Below, one piece after another: positions 44,940-54,130 of a stretch of DNA of 64,000 nt. Positions within the stretch are counted from its first letter, which is position 1. Each line of letters begins with the position of its first letter. Source of the stretch: Sphingobacteriales bacterium (GTDB lineage Bacteria > Bacteroidota > Bacteroidia > Chitinophagales > Chitinophagaceae); NCBI GenBank assembly GCA_016192105.1, contig JACPUV010000007.1, forward strand, positions 124,001 to 188,000, written 5' to 3'. A model generated the notes under the pieces. It ran no database searches. It saw only the letters and a program-made list of their open reading frames with translations, and was not told the DNA's origin. The position numbers were made by a program, and so were the translations under genes.

Positions 44940-45992
44940 ATGAAAAAAACACTGAAAAACATACGGCATCTCTCCCTGGGGGACCTGGAAATTTTCTTTG
45001 AAGAACTGGGAGAAAAGAAATTCCGGGCAAAACAGGTCTATGAATGGCTTTGGCAGAAACATGCCATGAGCTTTGCGGATATGACCAACCTGAGCAAGGG
45101 CCTGCGCCAATTACTGGGGGAATCCTTTACCCTGCCTTCCCTGTCCATAGATACCACCCAGTATTCATCCGATGGCACCATTAAATCCCGCTTCAAGACC
45201 TGGGACGGCCATTTGGTAGAAGGCGTACTCATTCCCACCACCTCCCGGTTTACCGCCTGTGTTTCTTCCCAGATCGGTTGTTCCCTTAGCTGTAAATTCT
45301 GCGCCACGGGTTATATCGACCGGAAGAGGAACCTGGAATTTGACGAAATCTATGATGAAGTGGTGCTGATCAGCCAGCAATGTGAACGGGTGCATGGCAA
45401 AAAACTGAGCAATATTGTTTTTATGGGAATGGGGGAACCCCTGCTCAACTATAAAAATGTATTACGGGCGATTGAGCGGATCACTTCCCCTGACGGGCTG
45501 GCCATGAGTCCCCGCCGCATCACCGTATCCACGGCCGGCGTGGCCAAGGGCATTCGCCAGTTAGGAGACGATAAGGTAAAATTCAAGCTGGCGCTCTCCC
45601 TCCATGCGGCCAATGACCAGAAACGGCACGAGATCATGCCCATCAATGATACGAACAATATCAAAACGCTGATTGATGCCCTCAATTATTTCTACAAACA
45701 GACCGGCAACGAAATCACATTTGAATACATTCTCTTCAAAGACTTCAACGACTCGCTGAAAGACGCGGATGAACTGATCAAAATCTACCGCCAGGTACCG
45801 GCCGACCTGATCAATATCATTGAATACAATCCCATCGAATTTGCAAAATTCGAAAAGCCGGACGAATCCAAAGTGCAGGCCTTCATGCAATACCTGGAAA
45901 AACACAGGGTAAACGTCCGCCTGCGTAAAAGCCGTGGAAAAGATATTGATGCAGCCTGCGGGCAGTTGGCGAATAAAGAGGTTAATAGTTAA
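44940..45992 (+). CDS. rlmN: 23S rRNA (A2503-C2)/tRNA methyltransferase RlmN
   Basis: 350 residues. CSLSCKFCATGYIDRKRNL is the radical-SAM CX3CX2C cluster motif, and FMGMGEPLLNYKNV, SLHAAND and KSRGKDIDAACGQL complete the family pattern with the catalytic C-terminal Cys. It methylates C2 of adenosine in 23S rRNA and some tRNAs. Confidence 0.97.
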   Translation: MKKTLKNIRHLSLGDLEIFFEELGEKKFRAKQVYEWLWQKHAMSFADMTNLSKGLRQLLGESFTLPSLSIDTTQYSSDGTIKSRFKTWDGHLVEGVLIPTTSRFTACVSSQIGCSLSCKFCATGYIDRKRNLEFDEIYDEVVLISQQCERVHGKKLSNIVFMGMGEPLLNYKNVLRAIERITSPDGLAMSPRRITVSTAGVAKGIRQLGDDKVKFKLALSLHAANDQKRHEIMPINDTNNIKTLIDALNYFYKQTGNEITFEYILFKDFNDSLKDADELIKIYRQVPADLINIIEYNPIEFAKFEKPDESKVQAFMQYLEKHRVNVRLRKSRGKDIDAACGQLANKEVNS

Positions 45993-45993
45993 T

Positions 45994-46034
45994 TGATTGA
46001 TAGGCTGACGGGGCTCCTGCCAACCTATCAATCA
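45994..46034 (+). terminator. Possible terminator or hairpin after rlmN
   Basis: TGATTGATAGG (45994-46004) and CCTATCAATCA (46024-46034) are a perfect 11-bp inverted repeat with a 19-base loop right after the stop codon. There is no T-run, so the terminator reading is uncertain. Confidence 0.4.
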
Positions 46035-46176
46035 GCCCAGAACCAACCGAATACGAAAAATTTCCTATTTCGATTAAACCTTTCCACTCCTCCGGGGTCA
46101 TTATTCCGTTCACATTAATTAACCTGAACGGCGAAGGTTTATTATACAGCCCCCGTCTCAAAAGAAAAAGTAAGAC

Positions 46177-46881
46177 ATGAAAAAATTAATGCTCCCCGCG
46201 CTGGCCCTTGCGCTGGCATTTACCGCCAATGCCCAGGAAATCCCTGAACGAAAAACGGATCACCCGCCCATGCTGCAACACCGGATGCAGAAAGCCCGGC
46301 ATGACCGGATGATGGTTATGAAGCAGCTAAACCTCACAGCTGCCCAAAAGGAACAGTTCAAAACACAGCAGGAAGAGTTCCGTAAAAAAATGGAGGACCT
46401 GCGGAAAAACGACGGTATTACCGTGAAAGAATGGAGAACCCGGAAGGAGAACCTGCGCACAGATCACCGGGCAAAAATGGAAAGTATTTATACCCCTGAA
46501 CAAAAGGCCCAATTGGAAAAAATGAAGAAAGACAGGCAACTCCGGCAACAGGATTGGATGAAGAAACGGGGGGAAAGGATGAAAACACAGTTGGGACTTA
46601 CCGCTGAACAATCCGCCAAACTGGAAAAAAGCCGGAAGGAAATGAGTGAAAAAATAAAAGCGGTACGGGAAGACAAATCCCTTACCGAAGAAAAGAAAAG
46701 AGAAGCCATAAAGCAACTGGCAAGTAATCACCGGGAAAGCCTGAAGAGTATCCTGACCGAAGAGCAATTGAAAAAAATGAAGGAAGGAAGAAGGCAGGGC
46801 CCCGGAATGAAACACAAAGGACCCGGTATGCACCGTCAAGGTCCACCGCCAGCTCCCCCGGCTGAAAAGCAAACCCTTTGA
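46177..46881 (+). CDS. Periplasmic Spy/CpxP-like LTxxQ protein
   Basis: 234 residues, signal peptide MKKLMLPALALALAFTANAQ. Highly basic, long-helix body with LTxxQ-type repeats: LTAAQKEQF, YTPEQKAQLEK, LTAEQSAKLEK, LTEEQLKKMKE. It ends with a Gly/Pro/His/Met-rich tail (GPGMKHKGPGMHRQGPPP) that could bind metal. Spy/CpxP relatives are ATP-independent periplasmic chaperones or stress sensors. A strong terminator follows, so it is a single-gene unit. Confidence 0.82.
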   Translation: MKKLMLPALALALAFTANAQEIPERKTDHPPMLQHRMQKARHDRMMVMKQLNLTAAQKEQFKTQQEEFRKKMEDLRKNDGITVKEWRTRKENLRTDHRAKMESIYTPEQKAQLEKMKKDRQLRQQDWMKKRGERMKTQLGLTAEQSAKLEKSRKEMSEKIKAVREDKSLTEEKKREAIKQLASNHRESLKSILTEEQLKKMKEGRRQGPGMKHKGPGMHRQGPPPAPPAEKQTL

Positions 46882-46902
46882 TGATACTATATAAACTGGA
46901 AG

Positions 46903-46930
46903 GCTGTCTCCGCAAGAGACAGCTTTTTTT
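46903..46930 (+). terminator. Terminator after the Spy-like gene
   Basis: GCTGTCTC-CGCAA-GAGACAGC followed by seven T's. Confidence 0.93.
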
Positions 46931-47076
46931 GGACCTGGGATGAACAAGCATTAACACGAGGAATACTCCCTGAGCCTTCCTGCCCTTCAGTCTTTACTGC
47001 CGCGCCCCCCGGCCTCTTCAGTATTTTAACCTATCTTCGCCGCTCACTACTGTTGTAAAACAGCAAACACCACAGC

Positions 47077-48027
47077 ATGAAAAAACCCGGAAACAATTTC
47101 GGAAAATTCGCGAAGAAGAAAAGCAACGCCGCGATCAAGGAACAATTCAAACAGGAAAAACGCAAGGAAAAAAAAGAACGGGCTGCCTTTTTTGACCAAA
47201 AGAAGGCCGAAGCAAGATCCCGTTTTACCGGAACAGCCAACCAGCAAACAGGGATGAAAGGCCAGGCCCCGGCGCCGGTATCACATAACCGCCCGGAAAC
47301 CGGGGAACGGATGCCCCTGAATAAATTCATTGCCCATGCCGGCCTGGCTGCCCGCCGGGAAGCTGCCGAACTGGTAAGGCAGGGGCTGGTGAAAGTCAAT
47401 AATGAGACGGTCAGTGAACCTGGTTTTAAAGTTTCCGCAAAGGATGAAGTGAGGGTGAACGGGAAAAAAATATTCCTGGCCAAAAACCTGGTCTATATCC
47501 TGCTCAACAAACCAAAGGACTATATCACTACCACGGATGATCCGCAGGGAAGAAAGACTGTGCTCGATATTATCGGCCGCGCCACTCCCGAACGGGTGTA
47601 CCCCGTTGGCCGGCTGGACCGGAATACCTCCGGGGTGCTGATCCTGACCAATGATGGCGAACTGGCCCAGCAACTTACTCACCCGAGCAATGAGGTAAAG
47701 AAAGTGTACCATGTGACACTCAACAAACCCCTGGATAAAAAAGATTTTGAACAGATTCTGAAAGGTGTCACCCTTGAGGATGGACCCGCCAACGTGGATG
47801 TACTGGCTTATGCCGATTCGAAGGATAAAACGCAGATCGGTGTGGAGATCCACAGCGGTCGCAACCGGATCGTGCGCCGCATTTTTGAATCACTCGGGTA
47901 TGATGTCAGGGGCCTGGACCGGGTGGTCTTTGCCGGGCTCACCAAGAAAAATGTGGACCGGGGCAAATGGCGTTTCCTCACGGAGAAAGAAGTCCGGGAC
48001 CTGAAACATTTTGGCAAAGGAAAATAG
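47077..48027 (+). CDS. RluB/RsuA-family rRNA pseudouridine synthase
   Basis: 316 residues. The first ~75 are a Lys/Glu-rich disordered extension. An S4 domain follows (MPLNKFIAHAGLAARREAAELVRQGLVKVNN), then the catalytic core with YPVGRLDRNTSGVLILTNDGELAQQLTHP, where Asp of GRLD is the nucleophile, and VEIHSGRNRIVRRIFESLGYDV. It probably modifies 23S rRNA as RluB does. It is followed after 35 bp by another synthase. Confidence 0.92.
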   Translation: MKKPGNNFGKFAKKKSNAAIKEQFKQEKRKEKKERAAFFDQKKAEARSRFTGTANQQTGMKGQAPAPVSHNRPETGERMPLNKFIAHAGLAARREAAELVRQGLVKVNNETVSEPGFKVSAKDEVRVNGKKIFLAKNLVYILLNKPKDYITTTDDPQGRKTVLDIIGRATPERVYPVGRLDRNTSGVLILTNDGELAQQLTHPSNEVKKVYHVTLNKPLDKKDFEQILKGVTLEDGPANVDVLAYADSKDKTQIGVEIHSGRNRIVRRIFESLGYDVRGLDRVVFAGLTKKNVDRGKWRFLTEKEVRDLKHFGKGK

Positions 48028-48062
48028 CTCCCATCTTTTTATCATCAGCCTGATTACTGACC

Positions 48063-48785
48063 ATGCAACTGAAAGACTGGATCATTGCGGAAAATGAAAA
48101 CTGGGTGGCCGTTAACAAGCCCTCCGGCCTGTTGTCCATTCCTGACAGGTTAGGAAAAGAGGTTTCCCTAAAATCCCTGTTGAAAGACAAATACGGGGAT
48201 ATCTTCACGGTACACCGCATCGATAAAGACACAAGCGGCCTGATCATTTTTGCAAAACATGAAGCCGCTCATAAACATTTATCAAAGCAATTTGAAGACC
48301 GGCAGACCCGAAAGATCTACCAGGGGCTGGTGATCGGCTCTCCCGCCCTTCCCAAGGGCAGCCTGGATGCCCCGATCGCCGAGCATCCCGCCCTGAACGG
48401 CACCATGATCGTTCACCGGAAAGGAAAGGAAGCACTGACCGATTACGAAGTGCTGGAAGATTTCGGGATATACTCCCTGCTGCAATTCCGGATCCATACC
48501 GGCCGCACCCACCAGATCCGTGTGCATATGAAGGACCTGGGACACCCGGTTGTCTGCGATCCGCTGTATGGAGATGGCAAACCGGTGCTGGTATCTTCGT
48601 TAAAATCAAAATTCAAACTTTCCAAAAGCGAAGAAGAAGAACGCCCCATTCTCGGGAGACTGGCCCTGCATGCCTTTCAGCTGTCATTCCGGGATATGGA
48701 TGGCCATCCGGTTGAACTGGAAGCGCCCCTGCACAAAGACATGCGGGCTACCCTGCAGCAGCTGGCGAAACGGAAGAAAAAATGA
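48063..48785 (+). CDS. RluA-family pseudouridine synthase
   Basis: 240 residues, no S4 domain. VHRIDKDTSGLIIFAKHEAAHKHLSKQFEDRQTRKIYQGLV is the RluA signature with catalytic Asp in HRID, and IHTGRTHQIRVHMKDLGHPVVCDPLYG completes it. The compact size is like TruC/RluA, so it may act on tRNA or 23S rRNA; which one cannot be decided. It ends back to back with the convergent metZ-like gene (48785/48786). Confidence 0.92.
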   Translation: MQLKDWIIAENENWVAVNKPSGLLSIPDRLGKEVSLKSLLKDKYGDIFTVHRIDKDTSGLIIFAKHEAAHKHLSKQFEDRQTRKIYQGLVIGSPALPKGSLDAPIAEHPALNGTMIVHRKGKEALTDYEVLEDFGIYSLLQFRIHTGRTHQIRVHMKDLGHPVVCDPLYGDGKPVLVSSLKSKFKLSKSEEEERPILGRLALHAFQLSFRDMDGHPVELEAPLHKDMRATLQQLAKRKKK

Positions 48786-49961
48786 TCAGGCTTTGTCCAG
48801 CGCCTGCAGCAAATCATCCAGGATATCTGCGGCATCTTCCAGTCCAACGGAAATACGTATCAACCCTGGTGTAATACCTACGGATTGCCGTTCCGCTTCC
48901 GTCAGTTTGGAATGCGTGGTGGAAGCCGGGTGAGAAGCAATGGTCCGGCTGTCGCCCAGGTTATTGGTCAGGGAGATCATCTGCAGGGCATTCAGGAATT
49001 TACGGCCGCTTTCAATCCCTCCCTTTAATTCAAAAGTTACAATACCACCCCCGTTGGCCATTTGCTTTTTGGCAATAGCATATTGCGGATGGCTTTCCAG
49101 GAAAGGATATTTAACAGAACTTATTTTCGCATGTCCCTGTAGTTTAGTAGCCAGTTGCAGGGCGCTGGCTGCATGCCGGTCCATCCGGACAAATAATGTC
49201 TCCAGGCTTTTACTCAGCACCCAGGCATTGAAGGGGCTCATGGAGGGGCCGGTATTGCGGATAAAGAGATAAAGCGGGTGTACCAGTTCCTTCCGGCCCA
49301 CGACCACACCGCCAAGCACACGCCCCTGGCCATCGATAAACTTAGTCGCGGAATGCAGCACCAGGTCGGCTCCAAACTGAATGGGTTGTTGCACGGCCGG
49401 CGTGGCGAAGCAGTTGTCCACTACCAATAGTACATTGTGCTTTTTACAAATAGCCGCCACCCGTTCCAGGTCAATAATATCCAGCCCCGGGTTGCTGGGC
49501 GTTTCCAGGTACAGGAGTTTGGTAGCGGGCCGGATGAGTGGTTCAATGGTCTCCGGTTTATTCATATCGAAATAGGAATAGTCAATTCCCCATTTCGGTA
49601 AATATTTGGTCAGGATCGTATGCGTCGAACCAAAAACTGCAGAGGCAGAAACGATATGATCCCCCTTAGTTAAGAAGGTCATGAACGTGGAAAAGATCGC
49701 GGCCATCCCGGTACCGGTGGCCACGCCGCTTTCCGCTCCTTCCAGGGAGGCAATTTTATTGACAAATTCATCCACACCGGGGTTGGAGAAGCGGGAGTAG
49801 ATATTCACTTCCGGGGAATCGCTGGCAAAAGCGGCGGCCATGTCCTCCGCGGAATCATAGGTAAAGCTGCTGGTCAGGAACAAAGGAGTAGAATGTTCCT
49901 TCTGCGCTGTTTTCTTTGTCTGCACCCTGATGGCCCGGGTAGCCGGTCGTTGTTTTGCCAT
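48786..49961 (-). CDS. metZ: Cys/Met-metabolism PLP enzyme, MetZ-type O-succinylhomoserine sulfhydrylase
   Basis: 391 residues from ATG 49961 ([14 protein letters not shown]); the frame is open to 50048. [38 protein letters not shown] contains the PLP-binding Lys. [34 protein letters not shown] and the C-terminal [20 protein letters not shown] are family features. The [12 protein letters not shown] form fits O-succinylhomoserine sulfhydrylases that make homocysteine from sulfide, tying in with the sulfite reductase downstream; cystathionine gamma-synthase is the alternative. Confidence 0.9.
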   Translation of the reverse strand: MAKQRPATRAIRVQTKKTAQKEHSTPLFLTSSFTYDSAEDMAAAFASDSPEVNIYSRFSNPGVDEFVNKIASLEGAESGVATGTGMAAIFSTFMTFLTKGDHIVSASAVFGSTHTILTKYLPKWGIDYSYFDMNKPETIEPLIRPATKLLYLETPSNPGLDIIDLERVAAICKKHNVLLVVDNCFATPAVQQPIQFGADLVLHSATKFIDGQGRVLGGVVVGRKELVHPLYLFIRNTGPSMSPFNAWVLSKSLETLFVRMDRHAASALQLATKLQGHAKISSVKYPFLESHPQYAIAKKQMANGGGIVTFELKGGIESGRKFLNALQMISLTNNLGDSRTIASHPASTTHSKLTEAERQSVGITPGLIRISVGLEDAADILDDLLQALDKA

Positions 49962-50081
49962 TTGTATTGAATCAATAGTCTGGCGGCAAAGATACGTGCG
50001 GGAGGGGAAACAGGTAAAAAACAGCCCGGGCATCACAATAAATGACAATCATTCAAGAAACAGTTGTTCGTTTAAGTACAG

Positions 50082-50114
50082 TAAAAAAAAGAGGGCGGTG
50101 CAGATACACCACCC
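50082..50114 (-). terminator. Terminator after the tRNA gene
   Basis: Minus strand: GGGTGGTG-TATCTG-CACCGCCC followed by TCTTTTTTTT, about 28 bp past the tRNA 3' end. It supports transcription of the tRNA unit. Confidence 0.85.
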
Positions 50115-50141
50115 GTTGACGAATGCTTGCCACTTGTATAG

Positions 50142-50212
50142 TGGTTACGGAGGGGATCGAACCCTCGTAAAAGGTCTTGCGAACCTTTGCCTCGCCGCTC
50201 GGCCACGTAACG
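50142..50212 (-). tRNA. Probable tRNA-Cys (anticodon GCA)
   Basis: On the minus strand a cloverleaf can be drawn: acceptor GTTACG/CGTAAC (6 pairs plus an unpaired C-C at 1-72), D arm GCC/GGC with GAGCGG loop, anticodon stem AAGGT/ACCTT with loop TCGCAAG, four-base variable loop, T arm GAGGG-TTCGATC-CCCTC. The TGGCCGAG...GGC layout is like Bacteroidota tRNA-Cys. The loop reads GCA at 34-36, but position 33 is C where U is normal. A terminator follows. Either a real tRNA with odd features or a decayed copy. Confidence 0.65.
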
Positions 50213-50281
50213 CTTACGATTGGGACAGCGGTCCGTATGGGTTAATCAAAATACGGCCGCTGCCCGGTATTTTTTGCTGAA

Positions 50282-50608
50282 CTACCGTTGCCGGGGCCAT
50301 AGCCGGATGACCAGCTTTTGTCCCGCCTCCTTCAGTTCAAGTGAATTTTTTTGATACTCCCAGTGCTCCGTGACCACTTCAAAAGGCGTATGCTTTGTTG
50401 TCTCAAGCGTAAAGCCCCCGTCGGGTTTACTCAGTGCTTCTTCCTCTCCCAGGACCACATACACCAGGGCGCCTTTAACGGGCTGCCCGGTTTTCGCTGA
50501 CAGCACCACTCCTTTTACAAGGGTAAGCTTCCCTTTCGGCGGAAGAATAAAACTGCTCTGAAGGAACAACCAGGAACCAATCAACCCTCCCGCGATCTTT
50601 CTTTTCAT
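50282..50608 (-). CDS. Small exported CarboxypepD_reg-like protein
   Basis: 108 residues. An N-terminal hydrophobic stretch (RKIAGGLIGSWLFLQSSFI) precedes KGVVLSAKTGQPVKGALVYVVLGEEEALSKPDGGFTLET, the beta-sandwich CarboxypepD_reg-like pattern usually found at the N-terminus of TonB receptors, here alone. Function unknown. The promoter carries a strong copy of the sulfur-block palindrome, which suggests common regulation. Confidence 0.75.
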   Translation of the reverse strand: MKRKIAGGLIGSWLFLQSSFILPPKGKLTLVKGVVLSAKTGQPVKGALVYVVLGEEEALSKPDGGFTLETTKHTPFEVVTEHWEYQKNSLELKEAGQKLVIRLWPRQR

Positions 50609-50621
50609 ACCCGATTTTTTT

Positions 50622-50629
50622 CAAAGATA
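50622..50629 (-). promoter_or_regulatory. Promoter -7 box of the 108-aa gene
   Basis: TATCTTTG on the minus strand, 13 bp before the ATG, with the 27-bp palindrome immediately upstream. Confidence 0.55.
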
Positions 50630-50640
50630 AAGGCAATTTT

Positions 50641-50667
50641 ATTAGTCTATTAATTTTATAGACTAAT
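50641..50667. promoter_or_regulatory. Operator-like palindrome, site A
   Basis: ATTAGTCTAT-N7-ATAGACTAAT, a 10-bp perfect arm pair. It covers the expected -33 region of the 108-aa gene. It has the same CTAY-N7-RTAG core and spacing as sites B to E. Confidence 0.65.
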
Positions 50668-50703
50668 TATTTTAAAAAAAATCCCGTTTCCGGAAGCTCT
50701 TTT

Positions 50704-51912
50704 TTACCGGTACAGGCAGGCATAATACCGGTTGCCGATGCTCCGGTAAAAATACAATACCACTCCTGCCAGCCCGGTAAGAAAAACAGACAGGTTGAAA
50801 TACGGAAAGGTAAACCAGGCCAGTACACCCAGCAGTCCTACCCGGGCAAATTCCAGGTGAAAGATCCAGCGCCGCTGTTCCAGCATACTGCCCGTGGTGA
50901 TAACACTCAGCACAATGAAAAGAGAGAGGCAGATCAACTGGGCGGTACCAAGGTAATACTCAAAAAAAATGACCAGGAACAGGAGCACCAGCGATAAAAG
51001 GGTCTGGAACCGGATGTACCCGATTAATGTTGCCGAATAATTTATTTGCGTTTCCTTATAGGAAAATTTGCGCTCGAGGCTCATCCGGATCCGCGGATCG
51101 ATCTCATCGGGTTTGCCGAACAGGGCCTTCCATTTTTCCCGGAATCCTTTTGCCCGCTTAAAAGCGATCCCGATTTCCAGCAGGAAATGAAAATGCTGCC
51201 AGAGAAAACTATGGCTGTTCAGCGGTTTGGTCAATCCATACACGGGCGTTTCGTTTTCCTCGGTAAAAGTGCCCAGCAGTTTATCCCAGATGATCAGGAC
51301 GTCTCCGTAATTCTTATCCAGGTACTGCGGATTGCTGCTATGGTGCACCCGGTGGTGAGAAGGGGTTACCAGGAAATATTCCAGCCAGCCTAATTTCCCC
51401 ACCAGTTGTGTGTGCGTGAAAAACGGGTAGGTGCCGTGAATCAGCAGGAAGATCGTGATCATCGCCGGCGGGAAGCCGATCAGCGGCAGGACGGCCCAGA
51501 ACAAACAACGGGCCGCGGCCTGAAATACGGTGATCCGGGCTGATACGGTAAAATTATAGTCGTCGCTCTGGTGATGTACCACATGCACGGCCCAGAACAG
51601 GTTGACCTCATGCCCGAAGCGATGGTACCAGTACCACATAAAATCCGTAAATAAAAACAGCAGTACCCAGGTAATAAAACCGGGGCGGATCTCAAAGAAG
51701 GCAAAATGGGTGTAGATCCAGCTAAAGAAAAAATAGAACAAACCCGTGGCAAAAACATCCGCTAACCGCTCGGCGATTCCCACATTGATATTCGCCACCG
51801 TCTCATTAAAACGGAATTGTTCCACCCTCCCCTTTTTCTGACTGAGGTAATATTCCAGGTACATCAACCCGGTAAATAACGGGACTGCAAATGCCAGGTA
51901 ATTCAACTGCAT
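50704..51912 (-). CDS. Sterol desaturase / fatty acid hydroxylase family membrane protein
   Basis: 402 residues. Histidine boxes HRFGHEVNLFWAVHVVHHQ and HHRVHHSSNPQYLDKNYGDVLIIWDKLLGTF are those of the di-iron FA_hydroxylase superfamily. At least six hydrophobic segments, with an extra C-terminal membrane region after residue ~290. It uses O2 to hydroxylate a lipid; the substrate is unknown. 11 bp after the aldo/keto reductase gene, so same operon. Confidence 0.88.
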   Translation of the reverse strand: MQLNYLAFAVPLFTGLMYLEYYLSQKKGRVEQFRFNETVANINVGIAERLADVFATGLFYFFFSWIYTHFAFFEIRPGFITWVLLFLFTDFMWYWYHRFGHEVNLFWAVHVVHHQSDDYNFTVSARITVFQAAARCLFWAVLPLIGFPPAMITIFLLIHGTYPFFTHTQLVGKLGWLEYFLVTPSHHRVHHSSNPQYLDKNYGDVLIIWDKLLGTFTEENETPVYGLTKPLNSHSFLWQHFHFLLEIGIAFKRAKGFREKWKALFGKPDEIDPRIRMSLERKFSYKETQINYSATLIGYIRFQTLLSLVLLFLVIFFEYYLGTAQLICLSLFIVLSVITTGSMLEQRRWIFHLEFARVGLLGVLAWFTFPYFNLSVFLTGLAGVVLYFYRSIGNRYYACLYR

Positions 51913-51923
51913 AGGTTTGTTTT

Positions 51924-52835
51924 TTAAAGCTGTCCCCTGGATACAGCATATAATTCATACCAGTCCTGGCGGTCCAGCTGAATAGGAAAGGCCGATACGA
52001 TATTCCGAATCCGTTGTTCATCTGTGGTACCCACCAGGGGCAGTGCCCCCAGCCGGAGCAACCAGGCTATGGCCACTGATTCAAAATGGGTATTGTATTT
52101 AGCCGCAAACTCTTCCAGTTTGGCCCGGAGGCGCAAGGGTGTTTTTTCAATACTGTTGGCAATTTCTCCTTCCGCCAGCGGAGAACTGGCCAGGGGCCGC
52201 ATGTATTTTTGTTTGATATAATCCACCTGGCCGTTGTCAAAGGCCGCGGTATTGAGCAGGTTGAGTTCAATGTGATTGGTTACGATGGGAACGCGCAGGT
52301 AAGCGCTCAGCAACTGGTGCTGGAATACAGAGAAGTTCACTACTCCCACATTTTTGATCTTGCCCGAATCCCTCAGTTTCTCCAGCGTAATGGCGGTTTC
52401 TTCCAGGTTCGACAGCGGATCCAGCTGGTTCAGCAGGAACACATCCACATAATCGGTACGGAGTTTCCGGAGCGATTGTTCCAGGCTGTGAATGATATGT
52501 TCCCGGGACGTATCATAATGCACCACGCGGTATTCAGGCCTGGAAGGATGGGGCAGGTTGATCCCACATTTCGTAAAGAGGACAATGTCTTCCCGCCTGA
52601 TCCGGTTCTTCTTAAAAACGTTTCCAAACAATTCTTCACAGGCATATCCTCCGTAGGTATCCCCGTGATCAAATGTATTGATTCCCTGTTCGAGGCAGAG
52701 CTGCACGATCCGCTCCATTTTATCCTCGTTCACATCCCGGGCACCCCAGCGGTAAAAACCATAAATAGCCGGCGATACCTTGGGGCCCGAATCACTTAAA
52801 TAGATCTTTTCCAATTCCTCATTTTTTATTGACAA
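51924..52835 (-). CDS. Aldo/keto reductase
   Basis: 303 residues. NTFDHGDTYGGYACEELFGNVFKKNRIRREDIVLFTKCG holds the catalytic Asp and Tyr and the Lys strand. DYVDVFLLNQLDPLSNLEET replaces the usual LLHxxD His by Asn (LLNQLDP). GVVNFSVFQHQLL and the NADPH loop (LPLVGTTDEQRIRNIVSAF) follow. The missing His is known in YdhF-type enzymes. Substrate unknown. Confidence 0.88.
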   Translation of the reverse strand: MSIKNEELEKIYLSDSGPKVSPAIYGFYRWGARDVNEDKMERIVQLCLEQGINTFDHGDTYGGYACEELFGNVFKKNRIRREDIVLFTKCGINLPHPSRPEYRVVHYDTSREHIIHSLEQSLRKLRTDYVDVFLLNQLDPLSNLEETAITLEKLRDSGKIKNVGVVNFSVFQHQLLSAYLRVPIVTNHIELNLLNTAAFDNGQVDYIKQKYMRPLASSPLAEGEIANSIEKTPLRLRAKLEEFAAKYNTHFESVAIAWLLRLGALPLVGTTDEQRIRNIVSAFPIQLDRQDWYELYAVSRGQL

Positions 52836-52916
52836 AATACCGCCCTTCTGGCCTGCCCGGCCGTTACCTTCCGGTAACCGCCGGATTTTTTTGCCGGGGG
52901 GAATGTTTATTTATTT

Positions 52917-52935
52917 GTCTACAAATTTAGTAGAC
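52917..52935. promoter_or_regulatory. Operator-like palindrome, site B
   Basis: GTCTAC-AAATTTA-GTAGAC, perfect 6-bp arms with 7-bp spacer. It lies about 80 bp upstream of the aldo/keto reductase ATG and about 215 bp upstream of the divergent hydrolase. The 52836-53148 gap contains this site and no gene. Confidence 0.6.
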
Positions 52936-53148
52936 TATAATTACTTAAACAAATTTCTCCCGGGGAAAGGGGCCAAAAAATTTCAAAAAACAGGGCTCCT
53001 GATCATTGGCTGCCTTCATTAATTTCCTTACTTTCCCGTTCGGAATAAGGCATCATCCGTCCTTCCGGGTTAAGGCCAATTGGCCGGAAATAAATGCGTT
53101 AACGGTAACTGATAATCAATTAGATTTGGAGCAGGATAATGATCAGCT

Positions 53149-53904
53149 ATGAAATTAAATCCAGCCAAAAATACAGGTCTGCGTTTCACCGATGAAGGAC
53201 AGGGGGAACCCATTATCCTCCTGTACGGCCTTTTTGGCTCGGTCAAGAATTTTAACCCGTTGATCCAGCACCTGCGGCAATCACACCGGGTCATTGTTCC
53301 CATCTTTCCTTTTTATGAAATGGGGTTCTGTGTTGATATTTTCACCCTAACCCGTTTTTTACAGGAGGTAACAGAAGAACTGGGACTGGATCATTTCCAT
53401 CTTTTGGGTAATTCCATGGGCGGGCATATTGCCTTATTGTTTACACTGAAATATCCTGAAAAAGTAAAATCACTGACCCTCAGCGGGAGCTCGGGTTTGT
53501 ATGAACATGGGATGGGTGATACCTATCCCCGCAGAAGGGACTATGATTATATCAAGACCAAAACAGAAATGACTTTCTATAACCCGGAAGTGGCCACCAA
53601 GGAACTGGTGGATGAGATCTATGCAACGGTCAACAGCCGGAAAGCCATCCAGATCGTATCCCTGGCTAAATCCACGATCCGTCACAATGTAGAAAAGGAA
53701 TTGTCCAGTATCAATACTCCCTGTTGTCTTATCTGGGGACGACAGGATACCATCACCCCGCCTGAAGTGGCCGAAAGTTTTCACCGGTTACTGCCGAAAG
53801 CAGAACTCTACTGGATTGATGAATGCGGTCATGTGCCCATGCTGGAACGCCCGGAACATTTTAACCCCTTACTCGATGAGTTTCTAAGTAAGGCGACCCG
53901 GTAA
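53149..53904 (+). CDS. Alpha/beta hydrolase
   Basis: 251 residues. LLYGLFGS is the oxyanion strand (LYG in place of HG), HLLGNSMGGHIALL the nucleophile elbow with Ser, GRQDTITPPE the acid Asp and DECGHVPMLERPEHF the His. The lineup fits C-C hydrolase/esterase-type enzymes of the MhpC/BioH kind. Single-gene unit. Confidence 0.88.
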   Translation: MKLNPAKNTGLRFTDEGQGEPIILLYGLFGSVKNFNPLIQHLRQSHRVIVPIFPFYEMGFCVDIFTLTRFLQEVTEELGLDHFHLLGNSMGGHIALLFTLKYPEKVKSLTLSGSSGLYEHGMGDTYPRRRDYDYIKTKTEMTFYNPEVATKELVDEIYATVNSRKAIQIVSLAKSTIRHNVEKELSSINTPCCLIWGRQDTITPPEVAESFHRLLPKAELYWIDECGHVPMLERPEHFNPLLDEFLSKATR

Positions 53905-54130
53905 CCGGTTAGTCCCCGTTTTATTACTTCCGCTGCCCGGCTTGTACAATAAAACATCCGCAGTACCTGATCGCCTGTCAACCTGTTGTACCAACCTCCT
54001 CCAGGCAGCTGCCTTTTACGGGCCCCGCTTTTTCATTGAATCATCGCTGAAAATAAATTTACACGGGCTATATCAAACTTTTTCTCCTACAATAAATAAA
54101 TTGTTGATAAACCCCGGTAGTGCGGCAGGA

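Noticed and set aside
50142..50212. tRNA as integration site of the defence island
   Set aside because: The tRNA lies 39 kb from the island and no repeat of its 3' end was noticed near 3.6 or 11.2 kb.
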